Source of the DNA: JBGAJN01 sp044224905 | GTDB taxonomy: Bacteria; Verrucomicrobiota; Verrucomicrobiia; Limisphaerales; JBGAJN01 | Assembly (NCBI GenBank): GCA_044224905.1 | Contig: JBGAJN010000001.1 | Location: 1,426,001 to 1,490,000 of the forward strand | Length of the DNA stretch: 64,000 bases | Reading direction: 5' to 3' | Shown: piece by piece, positions 1-11,033 of the stretch | Position numbering within the stretch: the stretch's first letter is position 1 | Layout of the letters: each line of letters begins with the position of its first letter | Notes under the pieces: model-generated | The model's input: the letters and a program-made list of their open reading frames with translations, nothing else | Databases searched by the model: none | Told to the model about the DNA's origin: nothing | Made by a program: the position numbers and the translations under genes

Positions 1-78
1 ATTTCCCTCGAAGTAACGACCGGTTTGGCGGACATGGAACCGATCGACAGCTTCGCGAAGACGGGGGTTAAACGATGA
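1..78 (+). CDS. C-terminal end of an upstream protein, probably a T2SS pseudopilin (partial)
   Basis: An open frame runs from the window edge and gives a 25-residue C-terminus ending DSFAKTGVKR. Its TGA overlaps the ATG of the next gene in an ATGA arrangement, the usual sign of translational coupling. Because the next three genes are pseudopilins in the order I, J, K, this tail most likely belongs to a GspG/GspH-type subunit. The visible residues carry no diagnostic motif, so the family is inferred from position only. Confidence 0.4.
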   Translation: MSLEVTTGLADMEPIDSFAKTGVKR

Positions 79-488
79 AGCTGCCACGGCATGGTTCCTT
101 GACTGGCGGCGCGTTTACGCTGCTGGAGGTGATGATTGCGGTGGCGATCTTCTTCATGGCGTCGTTCGCCGTGCTGACGCTGGTGTCCCAGAACCTGCGT
201 GCGGCGCGTTCCTTGCAGACGTCCCACGTGACCGCAGCGCGGTTGGCGGCGGAATTGTCGCTGACGAACCGGTTGGACGAAGGTGCTGACTCGGGTGACT
301 TTGGTGAGTTGTATCCCGGATTGACGTGGTCGCGGGACGTTCGCAAGTGGCGCGAAACGAATTTTCTATTCCAAGTCGATTACGTGGTGATGCGCGACGG
401 CCGTCCAGATTCGCAGATGAGCGTGCTGCTGTATCGTCCGGAAGGCGCGGCGGGTTCGTCGGGGTTCAAACGGCCAGGAAGCAGATAG
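75..488 (+). CDS. gspI: GspI-like type II secretion minor pseudopilin
   Basis: A 137-residue protein with a short basic N-terminus, then a prepilin peptidase site, GAFTLLEVMIAVAIFF, with the conserved Glu five residues after the cleavage point. It is followed by one long hydrophobic helix, and the rest is a small soluble domain. This is the classic class III signal of pseudopilins, which are processed by the prepilin peptidase and assembled at the inner membrane into the type II secretion piston. Length and its place directly ahead of J-like and K-like genes fit GspI. The start overlaps the upstream stop (ATGA). A related type IV pilus-like or competence pseudopilin cannot be excluded from sequence alone. 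Confidence 0.65.
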   Translation: MKLPRHGSLTGGAFTLLEVMIAVAIFFMASFAVLTLVSQNLRAARSLQTSHVTAARLAAELSLTNRLDEGADSGDFGELYPGLTWSRDVRKWRETNFLFQVDYVVMRDGRPDSQMSVLLYRPEGAAGSSGFKRPGSR

Positions 489-490
489 AC

Positions 491-1711
491 ATGAAATTTC
501 TTCGAACAACCCATCCTTCCGAGCGCCGCAGCGGACTGCGTTGGCGTCGATGCTGGCGCGCGGGCGCCTTCACGATGATCGAAGTGATGTTGGCGATCGC
601 GATTTTCTCCGGCGTCATGGCTGCGATCTATGCCTGCTGGTCATCCGTTACGCGCGGATCGCGGATTGGCCTGTCGGCGGCTGCGAGCGCGCAACGTGCC
701 CGTGTGGCTTCGCGAGCACTCGAAGATGCGCTGGCCACGGTGACTGTGTTTCAGGACAACATCACCAATTACGCGTTCTATTCGGAGATGAACGGGGATT
801 TCTCGACGATAGAGTTCACCTCGCATTTGCCCGAATCCTTCCCCGGGTTCGGCATCTTCGATGGTTTGCCGGTGCGTCGGATCCGATTTTCGGTGGAATC
901 AGGTACCAACGGTTCGCCGCAGTTGGTCATGACGCAAATGCCGTATTTGCTGACAACCACTCCTGATCAGGAGCCGTACGCCATCGTTTTGGCCAAGGAT
1001 GTCAGTGTGTTTGCAATGCATTTTTGGGACACGAACGCGAATCAATGGGTGGATGAATGGGTGCAGGAGACGAACAAGGTTCCGCGGCTGATCCGTTACG
1101 AAATGGCCTTCGACGCGGCGGGCGACAAGCACACTGTTGGTGCGGTTTTAAGCGGGATGGTGTCCCCGGCGTCCGTGCCGGTGCCGGCGTCCGTGTTGGG
1201 GCAGGGTGGTGGTGGCGGCGGTCGGCCCAATCCAAACTCCAAGAATCCCGGCGGGAATCCGAACAACAATCCAAACGGTTCGCCGAATAACTCAATCAAC
1301 AATTTCAACACGAGCACCCCAGGGCGAAATTCGTTGTTTGGAGGAAATCCGAACTACGCAGGAAACAATGCGAATCGCGGCGGTCAACTGGGAGGAGGCC
1401 TCAATTTTGGAGGCGGGTTGAACAACTCGATCAATAATTTCGGCGGTGGCTTGGGTGGTGGTTTGGGCGGAGGTCTTGGGGGCGGTTTAGGGGGAATCGG
1501 CGACAGTGGGGGCATTTACAACCCCGGGACGGGCATCGGCGGCGCGTATCGAAGTGCCATCACGGCGGGAACAATTCCCACAACCGCGGGGGCGGGTGTT
1601 GCCAGTCGAAGCGGCATCAGTGGCACGGTGACGCCCAATTTGACCAACAATGGCGTTTCCAGCAGCAGTGGTATCATCAATTCCACCAATCCGCCGGGCG
1701 TGAACCGGTGA
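491..1711 (+). CDS. gspJ: GspJ-like pseudopilin with a long Gly/Asn-rich C-terminal tail
   Basis: I chose the ATG two bases after the gspI stop. The protein is 406 residues. A 25-residue basic leader precedes the prepilin site GAFTMIEVMLAIAIF and one hydrophobic helix (about residues 26-50). Residues to about 230 form a GspJ-like globular part. From about residue 236 to the end the protein is low complexity, very rich in Gly, Asn and Ser with runs such as GGGLGGGLGGG, which is unusual for GspJ (normally near 200 residues). The tail is in frame and open to a clean stop, so it is probably real. It could be an exposed flexible extension of the pseudopilus tip. Family assignment rests on the N-terminal motif and on lying between I-like and K-like genes. 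Confidence 0.6.
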   Translation: MKFLRTTHPSERRSGLRWRRCWRAGAFTMIEVMLAIAIFSGVMAAIYACWSSVTRGSRIGLSAAASAQRARVASRALEDALATVTVFQDNITNYAFYSEMNGDFSTIEFTSHLPESFPGFGIFDGLPVRRIRFSVESGTNGSPQLVMTQMPYLLTTTPDQEPYAIVLAKDVSVFAMHFWDTNANQWVDEWVQETNKVPRLIRYEMAFDAAGDKHTVGAVLSGMVSPASVPVPASVLGQGGGGGGRPNPNSKNPGGNPNNNPNGSPNNSINNFNTSTPGRNSLFGGNPNYAGNNANRGGQLGGGLNFGGGLNNSINNFGGGLGGGLGGGLGGGLGGIGDSGGIYNPGTGIGGAYRSAITAGTIPTTAGAGVASRSGISGTVTPNLTNNGVSSSSGIINSTNPPGVNR

Positions 1712-1768
1712 TACTATGGGAGCCTCTGGGGATGCGATCATTCCGCTGACTTTTAACACGAGCTCGCC

Positions 1769-2878
1769 GTGAGAATCCATACTCCAACTCAACGCGCGCA
1801 AGGCATTGCGCTAATCATCGTGATGGTCGTGATCATTGCGCTGGGAGTGCTGGCGGGCGGGTTCGCCTACTCGATGAAGGTCGAAATGAAACTCGCTCGC
1901 AACAATACGCATGAGGAGGAGTTGCAGTGGCTGGGCCGATCTGGGGTCGAGTACGCGAAGTGGGTCCTCGCGGAACAATGGAAAATTGCCGGCGAGCCGT
2001 ATGATTCGCTGAATCAAAAGTGGGCTGGCGGTCCCGGTAGCCTGGCGACTTCCAATTCGCCTTTGGCCGACGTGGCCTTGGAGAATATCGAGGTGGGCGA
2101 GGGCATCTTTTCGCTAAAGATTGTGGATCTTGAGCGCAAGTTCAACATCAACGTCCCCAACACGAAACGAAAGCAACTCGTCGAGCAGGCCTTGACGCTG
2201 ATGGGAGTGGATGCGTCGGAGTTTCCGGTGGTCACGGATTCGATTGAAGACTGGATTGACCGTGATGATTTAAAAGGCCTCAGTGGAGCAGAGAGTCAGT
2301 TCTATTCGTCTGGGCAGAACCCGTATTTCCCCAAAACGTATTTCGCAAAAAACGGACCGATTGATGACATCTCGGAATTATTGATGATCAATGGAATCAC
2401 TCCTGCGATGTATTGGGGACCGCGTTACGTGGGGCATCAGAACCAGGCGTTGCTGGCATCGCCCAGCCAGCGCAACAAAACGGAGCAGACCTATCCGTTT
2501 GGTTTGATCGATTTTTTTACCACGATTTCTCTCGGTCCAATCAACGTTAATACGGCACCCGCCGAGGTGTTGCAGCTGATTCCAAGCGTGGACGAAAATA
2601 CTGCCCACGCGATTCTTAATCAACGCGCGGGACCTGATGGCGTTGACGGAACTGAAGACGACGTGCCGTTCAAATCCACGGGTGAGCTGATCAACGTGCC
2701 CGGACTAAGTCGCCAAGCGGTAAACGGCCTGCAGCAACAGACACTCGTCGTGACACGCAGTTATCATTTCGAAGTCACCGTGGCGGCGCAAATTGGCGAT
2801 AGCAAAAAGGAGTTCATTGCGGTTGTCCGCCGTAACAATCAGAACGACATCCAAGTGCTGCGCTTTTACTGGAAATGA
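1769..2878 (+). CDS. gspK: GspK-like type II secretion pseudopilin tip protein
   Basis: A 369-residue protein from a GTG start. The N-terminus QGIALIIVMVVIIALGVLAG is the GspK-type prepilin site and helix, with a short basic leader. The body carries the GspK hallmark around residues 150-180, SIEDWIDRDD followed by an acidic loop and a tyrosine, then helix-hairpin-helix-like segments (NVNTAPAEVLQLIP). GspK caps the pseudopilus with GspI and GspJ and links it to secretion. GspK proteins are typically around 300-350 residues, so length fits. It follows gspJ by 57 bases. Its last codon overlaps the possible ATG of bioD. Confidence 0.8.
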   Translation: MRIHTPTQRAQGIALIIVMVVIIALGVLAGGFAYSMKVEMKLARNNTHEEELQWLGRSGVEYAKWVLAEQWKIAGEPYDSLNQKWAGGPGSLATSNSPLADVALENIEVGEGIFSLKIVDLERKFNINVPNTKRKQLVEQALTLMGVDASEFPVVTDSIEDWIDRDDLKGLSGAESQFYSSGQNPYFPKTYFAKNGPIDDISELLMINGITPAMYWGPRYVGHQNQALLASPSQRNKTEQTYPFGLIDFFTTISLGPINVNTAPAEVLQLIPSVDENTAHAILNQRAGPDGVDGTEDDVPFKSTGELINVPGLSRQAVNGLQQQTLVVTRSYHFEVTVAAQIGDSKKEFIAVVRRNNQNDIQVLRFYWK

Positions 2879-3696
2879 GATCCAGCGAATGCACTTTCCC
2901 CGCCATGGGTTCTATGCCGATTAAGCGTAACGGGATGGTTTTCATCACCGGGACGGATACGGATTCCGGGAAGACTTTGCTGACTGCGATGCTGGTTGCG
3001 CATTTGCGAAATCAGGGCGTGAACGCGCTGGCGATGAAGCCGTTTTGCTCGGGTGGGACGGAGGATTTGGAGGTTCTTAGCGCTATGCAAGGGCAGGTTT
3101 TGAGCCGCGGCGAGCTCAATCCCTTTTATTTCAGCGAGCCACTGGCCCCCTCGATAGCTGCCAAAAAAAGTGGTCGACGGATTATTCTGAACGATGTTTT
3201 TCGGCGAATCGCTGCAGTGAAAGCAAAGTGTGACATCCTGCTCATTGAGGGATCTGGCGGTGTGATGGTGCCGCTTGGGGAAAACTTCCTTGTCGTCGAC
3301 TTGATTCGCAAACTTAACTGCCCTGTCATAATTGCTGGGCGAAATCGTCTAGGAATAATCAATCATGCGGCGCTGACATTGTTAGCGTTGGAAACAAATG
3401 AGCTGAAAGAAATCAGCGTGGCGTTGATGGGGGTCAAACGTGGGGATCCTTCCGCTAATTTCAATGCCCGTGCGATCCGAAGCATGTTCGGTGGATGTGT
3501 AGTAGAGATTCCTTTTTTGCCATCTGGGTGCTGCACAACTGAGCGTGCGAAAAAAAGTTTCAGAAAGTTTCAAAAAACTCTTGCGCGACTTCTGGAGTTT
3601 GATACTTTGCACGTCCGTTCTTTAAGAGTCGGTCCGAGACAAAAGACGGTCGACAGAAAAAAGTTTAAAAAATCTGTTGACGGTTCTTCGAGGTAA
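2875..3696 (+). CDS. bioD: dethiobiotin synthetase
   Basis: The product closes the ureido ring of dethiobiotin from 7,8-diaminononanoate, CO2 and ATP in the cytoplasm. Visible motifs are a P-loop GTDTDSGKT near the N-terminus, the substrate-loop KPFCSGG, and EGSGGVMVPL, all characteristic of BioD. The chosen start overlaps the gspK stop (ATGA). ATG codons at 2905 and 2914 give a leader length closer to known BioD proteins, so the start is uncertain. The C-terminal 25 or so residues are very basic and are encoded by DNA that also looks like the rRNA promoter, so the natural domain may end earlier. No other biotin gene is in view. Pairing with a secretion operon is odd and may be simple read-through. 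Confidence 0.8.
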   Translation: MRSSECTFPAMGSMPIKRNGMVFITGTDTDSGKTLLTAMLVAHLRNQGVNALAMKPFCSGGTEDLEVLSAMQGQVLSRGELNPFYFSEPLAPSIAAKKSGRRIILNDVFRRIAAVKAKCDILLIEGSGGVMVPLGENFLVVDLIRKLNCPVIIAGRNRLGIINHAALTLLALETNELKEISVALMGVKRGDPSANFNARAIRSMFGGCVVEIPFLPSGCCTTERAKKSFRKFQKTLARLLEFDTLHVRSLRVGPRQKTVDRKKFKKSVDGSSR

Positions 3697-3706
3697 GAAG
3701 TAAGGT
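3677..3706 (+). promoter_or_regulatory. candidate rRNA operon promoter
   Basis: TTGACG (-35) and TAAGGT (-10) are separated by 18 bases. They are preceded by an A-rich stretch (about 3655-3674) that resembles an UP element. The -35 overlaps the end of bioD. The -10 match is weak, so a second upstream start is possible. A CGTTCTTTAAGAG sequence at about 3616 resembles boxA and may belong to a longer leader. Confidence 0.4.
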
Positions 3707-3826
3707 CTTGGCGAACTTAAACAGGTATCTGAGATGCCGAATGGTTAGAGTGGTTCGGCGCTCAGGATTTTTTGTCCCCTAAATGGGGAAGCTTTTGGGG
3801 CGAAAGCCTCGCTGCTCATTGAAAAT

Positions 3827-3842
3827 TGAATTGTGCGATAAG
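3827..3842 (+). other. 5' half of the pre-16S processing stem
   Basis: TGAATTGTGCGATAAG here is perfectly complementary over 16 bases to CTTATCGCACAATTCA at 5596-5611, on the other side of the 16S gene. Such long flanking stems are substrates for RNase III in bacterial pre-rRNA. The rest of the leader (3707-3948) contains smaller hairpins but no gene. Confidence 0.75.
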
Positions 3843-3948
3843 TTAAGAGCCCCTTAAAGGGTTTCGAGTTAGTTCGAAATCCATTAGGGTTTTAATCATA
3901 AACATAGTTCGATCTAATCAATCGAACGGATTCAAGCTAACGTTTTAA

Positions 3949-5526
<1,578 letters not shown>

Positions 5527-5625
5527 TACACGTGAGCGGGGTAAAAACCGCTTCACTAGGTCGGTCAGCTCGCAAGAGTTGATTACGGTTCGAAGCTTAT
5601 CGCACAATTCAGTTTTTAGTGAGTC

Positions 5626-5637
5626 TGTTCTTTAAAA
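5626..5637 (+). promoter_or_regulatory. boxA-like antitermination site in the 16S-23S spacer
   Basis: TGTTCTTTAAAA matches the boxA consensus (TGYTCTTTAAMA) bound by NusB/NusE on rRNA. A related CGTTCTTTGACAAC lies at about 5921, just ahead of the 23S processing stem. Assigned by motif and position only. Confidence 0.45.
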
Positions 5638-5668
5638 AGTGGTAGAGATCGAGCTCGAACGAGCGGCT

Positions 5669-5744
5669 GGGGCTGTAGCTCAGTTGGTAGAGCGGTAGCT
5701 TTGCAAGCTATAGGTCAGGAGTTCGACTCTCCTCAGCTCCACCA
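5669..5744 (+). tRNA. tRNA-Ala (TGC)
   Basis: Full cloverleaf: acceptor GGGGCTG pairs with CAGCTCC (one G-T), D-arm GCTCAGTTGGTAGAGC, anticodon loop TTTGCAA with anticodon TGC, T-arm with GTTCGACTC, discriminator A and encoded CCA. It is in the usual position between 16S and 23S. Confidence 0.97.
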
Positions 5745-5777
5745 ACTCGAATTTACGGGCTAACTCCCCGGCGAGTC

Positions 5778-5854
5778 GGGCGTGTAGCTCAGTTGGTTAG
5801 AGCATGCGCTTGATAAGCGCAGGGTCACTGGTTCAACTCCAGTCACGCCCACCA
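5778..5854 (+). tRNA. tRNA-Ile (GAT)
   Basis: Acceptor GGGCGTG pairs with CACGCCC. The D-arm is GCTCAGTTGGTTAGAGC, the anticodon loop TTGATAA gives GAT, the T-loop GTTCAACTC is present, and CCA is encoded. The Ala-Ile order is the reverse of E. coli rrn but is common elsewhere. Confidence 0.97.
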
Positions 5855-5931
5855 CTTTAAAATACTTTTACCGGATCTGATTGGTTGGGATTAAACCTCT
5901 CAATTACTTAGTGAAGGAAACGTTCTTTGAC

Positions 5932-5943
5932 AACTACACATAG
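5932..5943 (+). other. 5' half of the pre-23S processing stem
   Basis: AACTACACATAG pairs perfectly with CTATGTGTAGTT at 8937-8948. CAATTCGC at 5964-5971 pairs with GCGAATTG at 8911-8918. Together they form a nested stem that would close the 23S precursor, as expected for RNase III processing. Confidence 0.7.
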
Positions 5944-6016
5944 GTAGATAATTAGGGCAAATACAATTCGCTGAGTGAAGGTGATTCTGTGGAAGCAGAA
6001 AAGCCAGTTAACTTTG

Positions 6017-8879
<2,863 letters not shown>

Positions 8880-9036
8880 TTTTTTTATACAAAGAAAAAA
8901 AGCATAGCTCGCGAATTGTGAAAGTCCTTCTTACTTCTATGTGTAGTTTTCAGAGAACGAAACGTTCTTTATATAAACAGAAGCGTTGACCTCAGGGCCA
9001 ACATTCAGTCGGTGTCGATTGACTTCTAATAAGACT

Positions 9037-9153
9037 TTTTGGTGGCCATAAAGCTGTGGTCCGACCCGATCCCATCCCGAACTCGGCCGTCAAACGCAGC
9101 GTTGCCGATGGTAGTGCCTGTATAGCTTGCGCGAGAGTAGGTAGCCGCCAAAT
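9037..9153 (+). rRNA. rrf: 5S ribosomal RNA
   Basis: A terminal helix TTTGGTGGC / GCCGCCAAA encloses a body with CCCGATCCCATCCCGAACTC and GCCGATGGTAGTG, standard 5S elements. Length is about 117 bases. Confidence 0.95.
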
Positions 9154-9164
9154 CTTTCCTAAAT

Positions 9165-9198
9165 AAAGGCCGAAACTAAATCGTTTCGGCCTTTTTTT
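9165..9198 (+). terminator. intrinsic terminator of the rRNA operon
   Basis: A perfect 12-bp stem (AAAGGCCGAAAC / GTTTCGGCCTTT) with a 6-base loop runs into a T tract, directly after 5S. Confidence 0.92.
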
Positions 9199-9224
9199 CT
9201 GGAAACAATACGCCAACACAAAAT

Positions 9225-9250
9225 AGGCAGGTATTCTGAAATACCTGCCT
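9225..9250 (-). terminator. putative terminator of the small secreted-protein gene
   Basis: An 11-bp perfect inverted repeat (AGGCAGGTATT / AATACCTGCCT) with a 4-base loop. On the minus strand it is followed by ATTTTGTG, a modest T-rich end. It lies 44 bases beyond the stop of the convergent minus-strand gene. Confidence 0.6.
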
Positions 9251-9294
9251 GCAGCGGAAAAGGACCGTGTTTTTATTGTGATTTGTTTGTGGTC

Positions 9295-9690
9295 CTATTT
9301 CTTATCGTCTGTTTTCTTTTTCTTAGCTGATGTAGAGGTTTCAGGCTTTGCTCCGAGACGTAGTGATTGTGCGATATGTTTGGATCCTTGATCGTGTCCA
9401 TAGGCTGCCGCTTCTTCGCCAATCACGGCATCATCGATTGTAGCTGGTTTCCCCCCTTTGGTGATTTTTGTTTCTGGGGTTATGTCGAATGTTCGGGTGG
9501 CTTCAGTTTTCTTTATGGTTACCGTCTTCGCGGCTTTGTCAATTGCTGAGACGGTTCCGGCATAGGGGATCCCGCGCGATTTCTTTTCTTCTTTCTTTTC
9601 GGCTGCCACAACTGTCAATGCTGACGTAGAGGCGAATGCTGTCAACAAACAGGCAAGCCCAATGAGACGGATGGTTTTGTGTTTTTGCAT
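9295..9690 (-). CDS. small secreted protein, DUF5666-like beta domain
   Basis: A 131-residue product. Residues 1-30 form a signal peptide (basic start, LIGLACLLTAFASTSALTVVAA). The mature part has one beta-rich domain, YAGTVSAIDKAAKTVTIKK, then ITPETKITKGGKPATIDDAVIGE, the pattern of small OB-like DUF5666 domains. It ends in a Lys-rich tail (AKKKKTDDKK). Function is unknown; export to the periplasm or surface is inferred from the signal peptide. It is a single gene between the rRNA terminator and lepB. The domain name is a recollection of the pattern and needs a profile search. Confidence 0.6.
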   Translation of the reverse strand: MQKHKTIRLIGLACLLTAFASTSALTVVAAEKKEEKKSRGIPYAGTVSAIDKAAKTVTIKKTEATRTFDITPETKITKGGKPATIDDAVIGEEAAAYGHDQGSKHIAQSLRLGAKPETSTSAKKKKTDDKK

Positions 9691-9735
9691 AGCTTTGGTT
9701 GTTTTGAATCGATTCCTTTCCGTTGCCGGATTCGG

Positions 9736-9763
9736 TTATTATCAAAACTTTATCGTTTGGCAA
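9736..9763 (-). promoter_or_regulatory. candidate promoter of the small secreted-protein gene
   Basis: On the minus strand, TTGCCA and TAATAA are separated by 16 bases, about 45 bases ahead of the start codon. Motif match only. The rest of 9691-9865 shows nothing else. Confidence 0.35.
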
Positions 9764-9865
9764 CAGTTTTTATGACTCTTTAAGGCTACTTGAATGGCAG
9801 GCCGAAGAGGTAGACCGGAGTCAATCCTTAAGAGGAAGGATGGAGTGTGCGAGGTGGAAATTGAC

Positions 9866-10456
9866 CTATGGATTAATCAAGCCGAAAATGCTTTTCCGAT
9901 CCAAAGATCCGTAAATTCGGCTGTCAGTACTATTTGGACGGTTGTCACCGAGGACAAAGTATTCTCCGTGCGGAATTCTGTGTGATTTCATGGACGCTTT
10001 CATTGGCCATGTTTCGGTCTTTTCAGGGAGGTATGATTCAAAAAGTTCTTGTCCATCGATAAATACTTTGCCGTTCTTGAATTCGATGAGTTCTCCAGGC
10101 AGACCTACAATCCTCTTCACAACGAAGCTTTCGTCGAGATGATCTTGAAGAACGGCCATTTCGCCGCGCCTTGGGTCGCGAACTCTATAGATTAAACGGT
10201 TAACCAGATACCGTTTGTGATTGTGAAGTGTTGTTTCCATGCTGACCCCGTCGATTTCAACTGAACTGACGACAAATCGACTGATCAGCAAGAAGCTCAA
10301 AATTGACCATAAAACCAAGCAAACAAGGATGTATGGTTGGCGGGTTTCATTTTTGAGCGCAAAGAAACTCCCTTTGCGAGGCGGTGGCAATTCCGTGTTG
10401 GGCGGGGCCTTCATGCGTATTGTTTTGGCATGAGAAAATGGTAAAAATGGAAACAA
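9866..10456 (-). CDS. lepB: signal peptidase I
   Basis: Serine-lysine protease that removes signal peptides at the outer face of the inner membrane. The protein is 196 residues. One transmembrane helix (YILVCLVLWSILSFLLISRF, about residues 42-61) is followed by the catalytic serine in EIDGVSMETTL, the catalytic lysine in VVKRIVGLPGE, and the C-terminal box GDNRPNSTDSR. It has a single N-terminal helix, as in many short type I peptidases. An internal Met 14 residues in (MKAPPNTE) is an equally good start. It would process the many signal-peptide proteins seen between 27 and 50 kb. Confidence 0.9.
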   Translation of the reverse strand: MFPFLPFSHAKTIRMKAPPNTELPPPRKGSFFALKNETRQPYILVCLVLWSILSFLLISRFVVSSVEIDGVSMETTLHNHKRYLVNRLIYRVRDPRRGEMAVLQDHLDESFVVKRIVGLPGELIEFKNGKVFIDGQELFESYLPEKTETWPMKASMKSHRIPHGEYFVLGDNRPNSTDSRIYGSLDRKSIFGLINP

Positions 10457-10627
10457 TTCTCTTGGGGGATAGTATTGGAGATTAGAAATTTCGTCAATTT
10501 GGGACGCGCTCAGTATTCGAATTGAATCGCAGCGAAATTTGGGCTCATTGGTTTCGAATCACATTTGTCATTGTCTGAATATGTTTTGCGCTGGCAACTA
10601 TTTGCGCTTATCAATGGCGGCAAATTT

Positions 10628-10996
10628 ATGAATGGCCGCATTTTGCTTGTGGATGACGAAGAAGCGATTCGAGAGTTGCTAACGGTCAGTTTGGAGAAGC
10701 TGGAATATTCGGTGACGGCGGTCGATACGGCGTCCGAGGCGATTCGTATGGCCCACGAACAAGAGTTTGATTTGGCGCTGGTTGATTTGGCACTGCCGGA
10801 TTCAGCTGGCTTGGATTTGTTGGACCTCTTGAAAATGAGCAAACCCAAATTGCCGGTGATCATTATGACTGGACAGCACATTGATCATCAGTTGAAGAAT
10901 GACGCCATGTCGAAGGGCGCTTCGGACTGTATCAGCAAAATGTTTTCCCTCGATCAACTCCTTCAAAAGGTCGATCGATTCTTCCGCACTCGCTGA
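10628..10996 (+). CDS. single-domain response regulator (receiver)
   Basis: 122 residues starting MNGRILLVDDEEAIRELL. It has the acidic pair DD (about residues 10-11), the phospho-acceptor Asp in LALVDLALPD (about 54), Thr in IIMTGQ and the conserved Lys in CISKMF. This is a CheY-like receiver with no output domain, so it acts through phosphotransfer or protein contact. No histidine kinase is nearby. I chose the ATG that removes an unlikely N-terminal extension. The gene runs convergently into rpoD. Confidence 0.85.
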   Translation: MNGRILLVDDEEAIRELLTVSLEKLEYSVTAVDTASEAIRMAHEQEFDLALVDLALPDSAGLDLLDLLKMSKPKLPVIIMTGQHIDHQLKNDAMSKGASDCISKMFSLDQLLQKVDRFFRTR

Positions 10997-11033
10997 TTGG
11001 TTTACCGGGTTTTCCTTTCGGGAAGAACCTGTG

